Both the position numbers and the translations under genes were made by a program. Positions 44,143-53,434 of a DNA stretch of 64,000 bases are shown here, piece after piece. How positions within the stretch are numbered: the first letter of the stretch is position 1; the number at the start of each line of letters is the position of its first letter. Origin of the DNA: Pseudomonas chlororaphis (GTDB taxonomy: Bacteria; Pseudomonadota; Gammaproteobacteria; Pseudomonadales; Pseudomonadaceae); contig NZ_MOAL01000001.1 of assembly GCF_003731765.1 (NCBI RefSeq), forward strand, positions 248,001-312,000, in the 5' to 3' direction. Below the pieces are notes generated by a model. It was given only the letters and a program-made list of their open reading frames with translations, did no database searches and was not told the DNA's origin.

Positions 44143-46422
44143 TTAGAGGGTTTTCGCCGACGCCGGGTTGATCATCCGCGTCAGCCCGAGTTTCTTCAGG
44201 GCCAATTGCAGCGAGCTGTGGATCACTTGCGGGTTGTCGATGGTCATCAGTTCGGCCAGCAAATCCTTGGCCATGCTCAATTCCACCTGGCGCAGCATCC
44301 ACTTCACCTTGGGCAAGTTGGTGGCGTTCATCGACAAGCTGTCGAAGCCCATCGCCATCAACAGCACCGCTGCCGCCGGGTCGCCGGCCATTTCACCGCA
44401 AATGCTCACCGGCTTGCCTTCTGCATGGGCGTCGCGCACCACATGTTGCAAGGCTTGCAGCACCGCCGGGTGCAGGTAGTCGTAGAGGTCGGCAACCCGT
44501 GGGTTGTTCCGGTCCACCGCCAGCAGGTATTGGGTCAAGTCATTGGAACCGACCGACAGGAAGTCCACCTGGCGCGCCAGTTCCTTGGCCTGGTATACCG
44601 CCGCCGGGATTTCAATCATCACGCCAATCGGCGGCATCGGCACGTCGGAACCTTCGTCGCGCACTTCACCCCAGGCGCGGTGAATCAGGTGCAGTGCTTC
44701 TTCCAGCTCATGGGTGCCGGAGATCATCGGCAACAGAATGCGCAGGTTGTTCAGGCCTTCGCTGGCCTTGAGCATGGCGCGGGTCTGCACGAGGAAAATT
44801 TCAGGGTGGTCGAGGGTGACACGGATGCCGCGCCAGCCGAGGAAGGGGTTGTCTTCCTTGATGGGGAAATACGACAGTGACTTGTCGCCGCCGATGTCCA
44901 GGCTGCGCATGGTCACCGGCAACGGGTGGAAGGCGGACAGTTGCTCGCGATAGATCGCCAACTGCTCCTTCTCACTCGGGAAACGCTGGTTGATCATGAA
45001 CGGCACTTCAGTGCGGTACAGCCCGACCCCTTCGGCACCGCGTTGTTGCGCGCGGGCCACGTCGGCGAGCAGGCCGGTGTTCACCAGCAACGGCACGCGG
45101 TGGCCGTCGAGGGTGACGCAGGGCAGCTCGCGCAACGAGTCGAGGCCCAGCGCCAATTGTTTCTCTTCTTCCACCACTTCGGCGAACTGCTTGCGCAGCA
45201 CGTCACTGGGGTTGGTGTAGACCTCGCCGCGATGGCCATCGACGATCATTTCAATGCCGTCGACCTTGGCATACGGCAGGTCCACCAGGCCCATCACGGT
45301 CGGAATGCCCATGGCCCGGGCCAGGATCGCGACGTGGGAGTTGCCCGAACCCAATACCGACACCAGGCCCACCAGCTTGCCTTCCGGCACTTCGCCGAGC
45401 TGCGTGGCGGTCAGCTCTTCACTGACCAGGATGGTGTTGTCGGGGAAGACCATGTTGGTGGTGCGATCTTCCTGCAGGTAGGCCAGCAGGCGGCGACCCA
45501 GGTCGCGCACATCCGAGGCCCGCTCACGCAGGTAGGCATCGTCCATCATTTCAAAACGGTTGACGTGATCGGTGACCACCTGGCGCAGCGCGCCCTGGGC
45601 CCATTGGCCGGTCTTGATCACGGTTTTGACTTCGTTCCCCAGGGACGCGTCGTCGAGCATCATCTGGTACACGTCGAACAGCGCGCGCTCTTCCGGGCGC
45701 AACTGGGTGGCCAGCTTGTTCGACAGATTGCGCATGTCGGCGCGCACGCCTTCCAGGGCGGTCTTGAACAGTTTGATTTCAGCGTCGATGTCTTTGACGG
45801 CCTTGTCCGGCACCACATCCAGATCCGCCGGCGGCAACATGACCACCGCCGTACCGACCGCGGCACCCGGCGAGCCCGGCACGCCGATGAACTTGGCTTC
45901 CTGGATGCCCTTGCCCTCGCGACCCAGGCCGCGAATCGAACCGGTGGCTTCAGCGTGGGCGATCACCCCGGCCAACTGCGCGCTCATGGTTACCAGGAAG
46001 GCTTCTTCGCCTTCGTCGAACTGGCGACGCTCCTTTTGCTGGATCACCAATACGCCGACAACCCGGCGGTGGTGAATGATCGGCGCCCCCAGGAAGGAGG
46101 CGTAGCGCTCTTCACCGGTTTCGGCGAAGTAGCGATATCGCGGGTGATCGGCGGCGTTTTCCAGGTTCAGCGGTTCTTCGCGCGTGCCGACCAGGCCGAC
46201 CAGACCTTCATTGGGGGCCATGCTGACTTTGCCAATGGAGCGCTTGTTCAAGCCCTCGGTGGCCATCAGGACAAAGCGGTTGGTCTCGGGGTCCAGCAGA
46301 TAGACCGAGCAGACCTGGCTGCCCATGGCCTCTTTGACGCGCAATACAATAATCCCCAACGCCGCCTTGAGATCCTTGGCGGAGTTAACTTCCTGGACGA
46401 TCTTGCGCAGCGTATTGAGCAT
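44143..46422 (-). CDS. ptsP: PEP-protein phosphotransferase PtsP (enzyme I of the nitrogen PTS)
   Basis: 759 aa. N-terminal GAF domain (about 1-165) for sensing, then the PEP-utilising enzyme I domains. The phosphorylated histidine is His363 in LGSGNSHVAILARAMG; the PEP-binding region includes GVGLYRTEVPFM and the C-terminal FLSVGSNDLTQY. PtsP passes phosphate to NPr (PtsO) and on to EIIA-Ntr, linking nitrogen and carbon status to potassium, PHB, virulence and stress responses. It follows rppH after 22 bases, the conserved rppH-ptsP operon. Confidence 0.96.
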   Translation of the reverse strand: MLNTLRKIVQEVNSAKDLKAALGIIVLRVKEAMGSQVCSVYLLDPETNRFVLMATEGLNKRSIGKVSMAPNEGLVGLVGTREEPLNLENAADHPRYRYFAETGEERYASFLGAPIIHHRRVVGVLVIQQKERRQFDEGEEAFLVTMSAQLAGVIAHAEATGSIRGLGREGKGIQEAKFIGVPGSPGAAVGTAVVMLPPADLDVVPDKAVKDIDAEIKLFKTALEGVRADMRNLSNKLATQLRPEERALFDVYQMMLDDASLGNEVKTVIKTGQWAQGALRQVVTDHVNRFEMMDDAYLRERASDVRDLGRRLLAYLQEDRTTNMVFPDNTILVSEELTATQLGEVPEGKLVGLVSVLGSGNSHVAILARAMGIPTVMGLVDLPYAKVDGIEMIVDGHRGEVYTNPSDVLRKQFAEVVEEEKQLALGLDSLRELPCVTLDGHRVPLLVNTGLLADVARAQQRGAEGVGLYRTEVPFMINQRFPSEKEQLAIYREQLSAFHPLPVTMRSLDIGGDKSLSYFPIKEDNPFLGWRGIRVTLDHPEIFLVQTRAMLKASEGLNNLRILLPMISGTHELEEALHLIHRAWGEVRDEGSDVPMPPIGVMIEIPAAVYQAKELARQVDFLSVGSNDLTQYLLAVDRNNPRVADLYDYLHPAVLQALQHVVRDAHAEGKPVSICGEMAGDPAAAVLLMAMGFDSLSMNATNLPKVKWMLRQVELSMAKDLLAELMTIDNPQVIHSSLQLALKKLGLTRMINPASAKTL

Positions 46423-46444
46423 GGCTCGGGGTCGAACTCCGTCG

Positions 46445-46924
46445 TCAGTCGCGCGCTAAAAGGCGCGGGGCAAGCTCTTTGAGGGCGCGTCGATAGACCT
46501 CGCGCTTGAATGTCACCACCTGGCCCAACGGATACCAATAACTGACCCAGCGCCAGCCATCGAACTCCGGTTTACCGGTCAAATCCATCCGCACCCGCTG
46601 CTCGTTGGAGATCAGGCGCAGGAGAAACCATTTCTGTTTCTGGCCGATGCACAGCGGTTGGCTGTGGGTCCTGACCAGACGTTGCGGCAAACGATAGCGC
46701 AACCAGCCCCGGGTGCAGGCGAGAATTTGCACATCTTCGCGCTCCAACCCTACTTCTTCGTTCAGCTCGCGGTACAAGGCGTCTTCCGGGGTTTCGTCGG
46801 GGTTGATACCCCCTTGAGGAAACTGCCAGGCATCTTGATTGATACGGCGAGCCCATAGCACCTGGCCGGCATCATTCGTCAGAATAATCCCGACATTAGG
46901 GCGGAAACCATCGGGGTCGATCAC
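46445..46924 (-). CDS. rppH: RNA pyrophosphohydrolase
   Basis: 159 aa Nudix hydrolase that converts 5'-triphosphate mRNA ends to monophosphate, initiating decay by RNase E. The Nudix box is [20 protein letters not shown] followed by VGL. I place the start at GTG 46924, giving the conserved opening [14 protein letters not shown]; a 20-residue extension upstream is not conserved in the family. First gene of the rppH-ptsP operon. Confidence 0.93.
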   Translation of the reverse strand: MIDPDGFRPNVGIILTNDAGQVLWARRINQDAWQFPQGGINPDETPEDALYRELNEEVGLEREDVQILACTRGWLRYRLPQRLVRTHSQPLCIGQKQKWFLLRLISNEQRVRMDLTGKPEFDGWRWVSYWYPLGQVVTFKREVYRRALKELAPRLLARD

Positions 46925-47068
46925 GGCAACAACCTCGCAAACGCATGTCGCCGCATTGTTCCACAAAGCCTGGGAAAGCAGCAACGAGGCTCTTTACCTT
47001 ATGTGCACTCTTGTGAAAAGACCGTATTCTGAACGCCTTTTTTATCGACTTTTCAGCGAGTAACCGCA

Positions 47069-47725
47069 ATGCGCCTGGCTTTATTCGACTTGGACAACAC
47101 GCTGCTGGGGGGTGACAGCGATCACGCCTGGGGCGATTACCTGTGCGAACGAGGCTTCCTCGACGCCGTCACCTACAAGACCCGCAACGACGAGTTCTAC
47201 CAGGACTACCTGGCCGGCAAGCTGGACAACGCCGCGTACCTGAACTTCTGCCTGGAAATCCTCGGTCGCACCGACATGGCCGTGCTCGACCAATGGCACC
47301 GCGATTACATGCGTGACTGCATCGAACCCATCGTGCTGCCCAAGGCCTTGGCTCTGCTGGCCAAGCATCGCGAAGCCGGTGACAAGCTGGTGATCATCAC
47401 CGCCACCAACCGTTTCGTCACCGCGCCGATTGCCGAGCGCCTGGGCGTAGAGCACCTGATCGCCACCGAGTGCGAAATGCTCGACGGCCGCTACACCGGA
47501 CGCAGCACCGATGTCCCGTGCTTTCGCGAAGGCAAGGTCACGCGCCTGGCGCGCTGGCTGGAAGAAACCGGCCACAACCTGGACGACAGCTACTTCTACA
47601 GCGACTCGATGAACGACCTGCCGCTGCTGGAGCAAGTGGCCAACCCGGTGGCCGTGGACCCGGACCCAAACCTGCGGGCCGAAGCCGAGAAACGCGGCTG
47701 GCCGGTGATCAGCTTGCGGGATTGA
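47069..47725 (+). CDS. HAD-IB family phosphatase (SerB-like, TIGR01490 group)
   Basis: 218 aa. HAD motif I DLDNT at residues 7-11 (nucleophile Asp7), motif II threonine in VIITATNRF, motif III lysine in REGKVTRL and motif [13 protein letters not shown]. The P. aeruginosa homolog beside rppH has been annotated as histidinol-phosphatase; the general group also includes phosphoserine phosphatase-like enzymes. Divergent from rppH, 144 bases between starts. The substrate remains open. Confidence 0.87.
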   Translation: MRLALFDLDNTLLGGDSDHAWGDYLCERGFLDAVTYKTRNDEFYQDYLAGKLDNAAYLNFCLEILGRTDMAVLDQWHRDYMRDCIEPIVLPKALALLAKHREAGDKLVIITATNRFVTAPIAERLGVEHLIATECEMLDGRYTGRSTDVPCFREGKVTRLARWLEETGHNLDDSYFYSDSMNDLPLLEQVANPVAVDPDPNLRAEAEKRGWPVISLRD

Positions 47726-47732
47726 GCATGCT

Positions 47733-47755
47733 TCGCCGGCAAGCCGGCTCCTACG
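47733..47755 (-). repeat. REP core, single copy
   Basis: TCGCCGGCAAGCCGGCTCCT-type REP just 7 bases after the HAD phosphatase stop; adjacent GGGAACGGG.. has no further structure. Confidence 0.72.
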
Positions 47756-47780
47756 GGAACGGGTGGGCCGGCGAACAGCT

Positions 47781-48248
47781 TCAGGCCGGCTTGGCCACCA
47801 TCAGATAAAAGATCGCCATGAACGCCAGAAACGCCGGCCAGCCCAACGCGAACCACCAGCGCATATAAAGGCTTGCCTTCATCGGTATCGGCGTACCGTC
47901 ACGCAAGGCCTGCTCGGCCATTTTGTGCACGCGGATCTGCAACCAGACCACTGGCAGCCAGCACACCCCCGCCAGCGCATAAAGCCCCAGGCTCCACATC
48001 AGCCAGCCCTGCTGGATCGGCCAGCCCGCCAAGTGCATCAGCCCCAGCCCGCTCAATGGCTGGAACACTGCCGTGGTCGCGGTAAAGGCCCAATCGGCGA
48101 ACACCAGGTGCTTGAAGGTCACGGCGATCACTTCGACCTTGCCGCTGCGCCAGGCGCGCAGTGCGTAATAAGCCGAACCGGCGCCCAGGCCGAACAGGAT
48201 GGTCGAGGACAGGATATGCAGGGTTTTCAGCAGCAGATAAAGGCTCAT
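47781..48248 (-). CDS. DUF2269 family membrane protein, paralog 1
   Basis: 155 aa with four hydrophobic segments beginning LLLKTLHILSSTILFGLGAGSA. The conserved KTLHIL opening and the GWP/PLSGLGL elements match the DUF2269 group. The start overlaps the stop of the SDR/DoxX gene by four bases (ATGA). A second, shorter member of the family lies on the other side of that gene. Function unknown; inner-membrane location. Confidence 0.78.
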   Translation of the reverse strand: MSLYLLLKTLHILSSTILFGLGAGSAYYALRAWRSGKVEVIAVTFKHLVFADWAFTATTAVFQPLSGLGLMHLAGWPIQQGWLMWSLGLYALAGVCWLPVVWLQIRVHKMAEQALRDGTPIPMKASLYMRWWFALGWPAFLAFMAIFYLMVAKPA

Positions 48249-49501
48249 CGACGGGGCTCGGTCCACAGCAGCCAAAGGGTCGCCACCATCAATACCAGGT
48301 TCTTGGCCACGGCGGCATAAGGGTCAAACCAGTAATGAGGCAGGATCAGGCTGATGATCAGGGTGTAGACGAACATCAGCAGCCACTGCGCCTGCAAGGC
48401 TCGGCGACGCCAACGTCGCAGCAACAGGCCCAGCCCCAGGACACCGTCGCAGAGCGCTCCGGCGAACACCGCCAGGCTTGCGACCCAGCCCTGCACACCG
48501 GCCTCGGCAAGAATCCGCAGCCCCCAGTCGTAGCCCGGCCCGACACTGACCACCGCAGTGCCCAGCCAGATCAGCAGCAACACCGCCAGCATCAACGGCC
48601 GCAGGCTCAACTGGCTGCTCTGGGCCGCGTCCGGCCACCCTTGCAGACGCGCCGCAATCGGCGCAGCGCGATAACCGCAGGCATTCGCCAGGATCTCGGG
48701 GTCAGCCAGGTTATCGCATCGGGCCATGCGCAGGCTTTGCCCGCTCAAGGCGCGCCAGCCCAGGCGCTCGCCCAGCCAGCCGCCCATGGCTGACATCACG
48801 CTGGGCACTTGGACGTAGCGCCCCGGCGCCCAACCCTGGGCAGCGCGCAGCCGGTCGAGCAATTGCGCCAAAGTCAGGCGTTCAGGCCCGACCAGCGGCA
48901 AAATCCGCGCACCCTCAGGCCAGTGGCGCAACAAGGCCAGGACCGCCCCGCACAGGTCGTCGATGTGCAGAGGCTGCAATTGCGCCTTGAGGTCCAGCAA
49001 GGGGATCAGCGCCCAGGGCGACAAGCGCGCCAGCCACTGGCTGCTGGCACCGCCGGCACCCAGCACCAGCGACGGGCGCAACACCACCGCCGACAGGCCC
49101 AGGTCCAGCAGGTGCTGATCGGCCAGTGCCTTGGTGGCCAGAAACGGCACGTCCGCCTGCTCCCCGGCCCCCAATGCCGATATCTGCAATACCCGCACGC
49201 CCTGTTGCGCGGCCTGATCGAACAAGGCCCGGGCCCCGGCATCCTGGGTCAAGGCCAGCGCCGAGGGCTGATTGCTCAGCAGGCCGGCGGCGTTGATCAG
49301 CACATCGATATCCGCGGGAAAGACAAAGTGCCCGGGGTCAAGCGCCAGCCGATCCAGGTCCAGCGCCAGCCACTGCACGCCGGGCAAACCCTCGGGCTGT
49401 GGATAACGACTGGTGGCGACAAGCTGATGACCGGCGGCATGCAGGGCCACCAACAGGTGGCGACCGACGAACCCCGTGGCCCCCACCAACAAAACTTTCA
49501 T
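48245..49501 (-). CDS. NAD(P)-binding SDR protein fused to DoxX-like membrane domain
   Basis: 418 aa. Residues 1 to about 285 form an atypical short-chain dehydrogenase/epimerase (Rossmann motif GATGFVG at 7-13; ISALGAG and LRPSLVLGAGG follow), lacking the YxxxK pair, so it may bind nucleotide without classic catalysis. Residues about 295-415 contain four hydrophobic segments of the DoxX-like type. Such fusions are seen in pseudomonads between DUF2269 genes, as here. It probably forms a membrane complex with its neighbours; the reaction is unknown. Confidence 0.8.
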   Translation of the reverse strand: MKVLLVGATGFVGRHLLVALHAAGHQLVATSRYPQPEGLPGVQWLALDLDRLALDPGHFVFPADIDVLINAAGLLSNQPSALALTQDAGARALFDQAAQQGVRVLQISALGAGEQADVPFLATKALADQHLLDLGLSAVVLRPSLVLGAGGASSQWLARLSPWALIPLLDLKAQLQPLHIDDLCGAVLALLRHWPEGARILPLVGPERLTLAQLLDRLRAAQGWAPGRYVQVPSVMSAMGGWLGERLGWRALSGQSLRMARCDNLADPEILANACGYRAAPIAARLQGWPDAAQSSQLSLRPLMLAVLLLIWLGTAVVSVGPGYDWGLRILAEAGVQGWVASLAVFAGALCDGVLGLGLLLRRWRRRALQAQWLLMFVYTLIISLILPHYWFDPYAAVAKNLVLMVATLWLLWTEPRR

Positions 49502-49526
49502 GACAATCCCTATCTTGCGAGGTGGC

Positions 49527-49955
49527 CTACACCGGCTTGGCGCCCATCAAGCCGGCAATCGCGAAAAAGCAGATGAAGCTGAACACCGCCAAGACCAGGG
49601 TGAACCTCAGGCCACTGGCAGCCTTGGCCACCCGCAGCCGGTTGAGCCGCACCAGCAGCCACAACCAGGCCAGCGCACCCAGGGTGTAGAGCACGCTGGA
49701 GCCCAGAATCCAGATTTGCCCCAACGGCCAGCCCACCCGATGGGCCAGTTGCCAGCCGGTGAACGGCAAGCTGAACAGGCAGACCGCCATCAAGGCCCAG
49801 GCGAACAGCGCAGGACGCTGCAATATCCGGCTGTACAGGGCGCCATCGCCCTGGCGCCGTGCCCGCCAGATCCAGATCACCAGCCCCAGGGCACTGCCCA
49901 ACAGCAGCACCGTGGCCAGCACATGAAGCGTCTTCAGCGTGGTCAGCATTTCCAT
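49527..49955 (-). CDS. DUF2269 family membrane protein, paralog 2
   Basis: 142 aa, four hydrophobic segments, opening LTTLKTLHVLATVLLLGSALG, close to paralog 1 in pattern but only distantly similar in sequence. Twenty-five bases upstream of the SDR/DoxX gene on the same strand, so it heads the three-gene cluster. Function unknown. Confidence 0.77.
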   Translation of the reverse strand: MEMLTTLKTLHVLATVLLLGSALGLVIWIWRARRQGDGALYSRILQRPALFAWALMAVCLFSLPFTGWQLAHRVGWPLGQIWILGSSVLYTLGALAWLWLLVRLNRLRVAKAASGLRFTLVLAVFSFICFFAIAGLMGAKPV

Positions 49956-49996
49956 CGTGTCTCTTCCTTAGAGGCCCCGCCCCTGAGCGTAGCCGC

Positions 49997-51511
49997 TCAA
50001 CCCAGGAACAGTTGGTACGCCGGGTTATCGCTTTCATCCCAGTACGGGTAGCCGATCTCTTCCAGCGCCGCCGGCACCAGATGACGCTCGTCGGCCGGAA
50101 CCTGCAGGCCCGCCACCACACGGCCATCGGCCGCGCCATGGTTGCGGTAGTGGAACATCGAGATGTTCCAACGCCCGCCCAGCTTGTTGAGGAAGTTGAA
50201 CAAAGCCCCCGGACGCTCCGGAAACTCGAAGCGCAGCACCACTTCGTCGCTGACCTTTTCCGCGTGGCCGCCCACCATGTAGCGGATGTGCAGCTTGGCC
50301 AGTTCGTTGTCGGTCAAGTCGATGACCGGGAAACCCTGCTCGCTCAAGCTGGCAATCAATGCGCTGCGCGGATCGTTTTCCGGGTGCGTCTGCACGCCGA
50401 CAAAGATGTGCGCCTCGCTGCCGGTGTTGTAGCGGTAGTTGAATTCGGTGATCTGGCGCTTGCCAATGGCCTCGCAGAAGGCCTTGAAGCTGCCGGGCTT
50501 CTCGGGAATGGTCACGGCGATGATGGCTTCACGGCCCTCGCCCAGCTCGGCGCGCTCGGCCACATGGCGCAGGCGGTCGAAGTTGACGTTGGCGCCGGAG
50601 TCGATGGCCACCAGGGTCTGCCCGCTGATGCCACGCTGCTCGACGTACTTCTTGATCCCCGCCACGCCCAACGCGCCAGCAGGCTCGGTGATTGAGCGGG
50701 TATCGTCGTAGATATCCTTGATCGCCGCACAGATCTCGTCGGTGCTGACGGTAATCACTTCGTCCACATAGTCCTTGCAGATGTCGAAGGTGTGCTGGCC
50801 GATCTGCGCCACCGCCACGCCGTCGGCGAAGATGCCCACGGTGGGCAAGACCACGCGTTCGCCAGCCGCCATGGCCATTTGCAGGCAGTTGGAATCATCG
50901 GGCTCGACGCCAATGATCTTGATCTCGGGCCGCAGGTACTTCACATAGGCGGCTATGCCAGCAATCAGGCCGCCGCCGCCCACAGGAACGAAAATCGCAT
51001 CCAGGCGCCCCGGGTGCTGACGCAGAATCTCCATGGCCACCGTGCCCTGCCCGGCAATGGTGTGGGGATCATCGTACGGGTGGATATAGACGTAGCCTTT
51101 TTCATCCACCAGCTTCAGCGAGTAGGCCAGGGCTTCAGGAAAGGAATCACCGTGCAGAACCACTTTGCCGCCACGCGAGCGCACGCCTTCGACCTTGATC
51201 TCCGGGGTGGTCTTGGGCATCACGATAGTGGCCTTGACCCCCAGCACCTTGGCCGCCAGGGCCAGGCCCTGGGCATGGTTGCCGGCCGACGCGGTGACCA
51301 CGCCGCGGGCGCGCTCTTCGTCGCTGAGCTGGGTCAGCTTGTTGTAGGCGCCACGAATCTTGAACGAGAACACCGGCTGCAAGTCTTCGCGCTTGAGCCA
51401 GACCTGATTACCCAGCCGCTCGGAAAGCTGGCGGGCACTCTGCAATGGGGTTTCTACGGCAACGTCATAAACGCGCGAGGTGAGGATCTTCTTGACGTAC
51501 TGTTCGAGCAT
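49997..51511 (-). CDS. ilvA: Threonine ammonia-lyase, biosynthetic
   Basis: 504 aa PLP enzyme converting threonine to 2-oxobutanoate, first step of isoleucine synthesis. The Schiff-base lysine is Lys51 in FSFKIRGAYNKL; the glycine-rich phosphate loop is PVGGGGLIAG. The C-terminal 180 residues hold two ACT-like regulatory domains (REAIIAVTIPEKPGSFKAF and DEVVLRFEFPERPGALFNFL) that normally bind isoleucine and valine. Divergent from rpiA. With ilvD at 18 kb it covers two isoleucine steps in this window. Confidence 0.96.
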   Translation of the reverse strand: MLEQYVKKILTSRVYDVAVETPLQSARQLSERLGNQVWLKREDLQPVFSFKIRGAYNKLTQLSDEERARGVVTASAGNHAQGLALAAKVLGVKATIVMPKTTPEIKVEGVRSRGGKVVLHGDSFPEALAYSLKLVDEKGYVYIHPYDDPHTIAGQGTVAMEILRQHPGRLDAIFVPVGGGGLIAGIAAYVKYLRPEIKIIGVEPDDSNCLQMAMAAGERVVLPTVGIFADGVAVAQIGQHTFDICKDYVDEVITVSTDEICAAIKDIYDDTRSITEPAGALGVAGIKKYVEQRGISGQTLVAIDSGANVNFDRLRHVAERAELGEGREAIIAVTIPEKPGSFKAFCEAIGKRQITEFNYRYNTGSEAHIFVGVQTHPENDPRSALIASLSEQGFPVIDLTDNELAKLHIRYMVGGHAEKVSDEVVLRFEFPERPGALFNFLNKLGGRWNISMFHYRNHGAADGRVVAGLQVPADERHLVPAALEEIGYPYWDESDNPAYQLFLG

Positions 51512-51622
51512 CGGAAAGCATCACTGGGCGGGTTGGGCAGGGCCAAGGAGTCTAACCCAGCGTTTGCCCGGGCGACCACACGATTACCGAGGTTTTAAGC
51601 GTCCGCGCATGCCAAACGGGCA

Positions 51623-51651
51623 ATGACCTGACCCGCCTGCGCGCCTATAAT
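51623..51651 (+). promoter_or_regulatory. Probable rpiA promoter
   Basis: ATGACC (51623-51628; near TTGACC) and a perfect TATAAT at 51646-51651 are separated by 17 bases, 42 bases before the rpiA ATG. Confidence 0.6.
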
Positions 51652-51693
51652 GCCCGCCTTTGCGTTCCCCCCTTGCCCGCTTCCGGAGCCCGC

Positions 51694-52365
51694 ATGACCC
51701 AGGATCAACTCAAACAGGCCGTCGCTCAGGCAGCCGTCGACCTCATCCTCCCGAAACTCGATGACAAGAGCATCGTCGGGGTCGGCACCGGCTCTACCGC
51801 CAACTGCTTTATCGATGCCCTGGCTCAGCACAAGGGCGCCTTCGACGGCGCGGTAGCCAGCTCCGAAGCCACCGCCGCTCGCCTCAAGGGCCACGGAATT
51901 CCGGTGTACGAGCTGAACACCGTCAGCGAGCTGGAGTTCTACATCGACGGCGCCGACGAAAGCGACGAGCACCTGAACCTGATCAAGGGCGGCGGCGCAG
52001 CCCTGACCCGGGAGAAGATCGTCGCGGCCGTGGCCAAGACCTTTATCTGCATCGCCGACGCCAGCAAGCTAGTGCCCGTGCTGGGCGCTTTCCCACTGCC
52101 GGTGGAAGTGATCCCCATGGCCCGCAGCCACGTGGCCCGCGAGCTGGTGAAACTGGGCGGCGACCCGGTGTACCGCGAAGGTGTGTTGACCGACAACGGC
52201 AACATCATCCTCGACGTGCACAACATGAACATCACCAACCCGGTGGAACTGGAAACCCAGATCAACGCCATTGTCGGCGTGGTCACCAATGGCCTGTTCG
52301 CCGCCCGCCCGGCCGATGTACTGCTGCTGGGCACCCCTGAAGGCGTGAAAAGCCTGACAGCCTGA
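51694..52365 (+). CDS. rpiA: Ribose-5-phosphate isomerase A
   Basis: 223 aa. Interconverts ribose 5-phosphate and ribulose 5-phosphate in the pentose phosphate pathway. Family blocks: [36 protein letters not shown] with the catalytic Asp, and the lysine in [15 protein letters not shown]. The ATG at 51694 follows CCGGAGCCCGC, so the longer upstream reading is rejected. Confidence 0.97.
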   Translation: MTQDQLKQAVAQAAVDLILPKLDDKSIVGVGTGSTANCFIDALAQHKGAFDGAVASSEATAARLKGHGIPVYELNTVSELEFYIDGADESDEHLNLIKGGGAALTREKIVAAVAKTFICIADASKLVPVLGAFPLPVEVIPMARSHVARELVKLGGDPVYREGVLTDNGNIILDVHNMNITNPVELETQINAIVGVVTNGLFAARPADVLLLGTPEGVKSLTA

Positions 52366-52379
52366 CCCTGCCCATGGCT

Positions 52380-52409
52380 GGCGATGGCGACCCTCTGGCC
52401 GCCATCGCC
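52380..52409. terminator. Hairpin between convergent rpiA and the propeller gene
   Basis: GGCGATGGCG / CGCCATCGCC with a 10-base loop, starting 14 bases after the rpiA stop; no T-run, so efficiency is doubtful. Confidence 0.45.
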
Positions 52410-52440
52410 GGCACGCAAGAAGGTGACCGACGGCAACCCG

Positions 52441-53346
52441 TCAGTCGGGCTTCTTGAAGATGTAGAACAGGTTCGGCTCACTCACCAGGTACAGGGCGCC
52501 CTCGTCGTCCATGGCGATGCCTTCGGCCTGCGGTACGGTGGCCTTCAAGCCTTGACGGCCCTTGCTGAGCGACAGGGTGGTCAGCGGCCGACCGTCTACG
52601 TCCAACTCCAGCACCAGCCGCGATTCATCCGACAGCGCCAGCAAATGCCCGCTGCGCTCGTCGTATTGCAGGCTGGACAGATCGCGAACAAACAGCCCGG
52701 CATCGCGCTTGGGGTTGTTGACCACGTGCACCGCGTAGGATTTTTCCGGATCGTAATGGGGAAAGCCCTGCACCTCGTAGATCAGCATCGGGTCCCGCTC
52801 CTTGGCCACGAACAGGCGCTTGCCCACGGAATCGTAGGCCAGGCCTTCAAAGCCCTTGTTGCTGCTCATGTGCACGCCGAGGGTGATCTGCTCGGCATCC
52901 GCCGCATCGACAAACCGCGTGTCGTCATCCAGATGGATTTTGATCAGCCGTTGCTGGCGCTCGTCGCTGACCACGTAGGTGTCGGCACTGATGAACTCCA
53001 CCGCCTCGGGATCCCCGAAGCCCACCAAGGCAATGCGTCGCAAGATGCGCCCTTCCAGCGACAACTCGATCAGCTCGGCATTGTTGTTGGTGACGGTAAA
53101 CAGGCTTTTGCGCAACGGGTCGTAGGTCAGGGCCGAGACATCGTCCAAGCCCTCGATGGGCTGGGCTTCCAACGCCACGCGATACGTGTCCAGGCCCATG
53201 GAGCGCGCATCCGTGGGCTGCCAAAAGGACTGCCAGTTGAACCAGGCACGCTCGAACAGACGATGGTGCTGGGCGAACAACGCCAACGGCACAGCCAGTA
53301 GGAAAAGGATCAGGAGAACAGGTTTACGGCGGGCAAGTCGGCGCAT
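52441..53346 (-). CDS. SdiA-regulated-domain propeller protein, paralog 1
   Basis: 301 aa. An N-terminal uncleaved-looking membrane anchor (residues 8-26: PVLLILFLLAVPLALFA) precedes repeats of a beta-propeller: ALTYDPLRKSLFTVTNN, GLAYDSVGKRLFVAKERD, SLQYDERSGHLLALSDES, GIAMDDEGALYLVSEPN. The last stretch, LYLVSEPNLFYIF, is the hallmark of the SdiA-regulated (YjiK-type) family. Likely faces the periplasm. Enzymatic activity has not been established for the family. Confidence 0.82.
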   Translation of the reverse strand: MRRLARRKPVLLILFLLAVPLALFAQHHRLFERAWFNWQSFWQPTDARSMGLDTYRVALEAQPIEGLDDVSALTYDPLRKSLFTVTNNNAELIELSLEGRILRRIALVGFGDPEAVEFISADTYVVSDERQQRLIKIHLDDDTRFVDAADAEQITLGVHMSSNKGFEGLAYDSVGKRLFVAKERDPMLIYEVQGFPHYDPEKSYAVHVVNNPKRDAGLFVRDLSSLQYDERSGHLLALSDESRLVLELDVDGRPLTTLSLSKGRQGLKATVPQAEGIAMDDEGALYLVSEPNLFYIFKKPD

Positions 53347-53434
53347 TCAGGCAGGCTCAAAGTCATGTCAGGCAGGTGAAATATCACACCTGACTGAATT
53401 TAAACTTAAATTGCCATCATTGGCCCCGGTCGCT

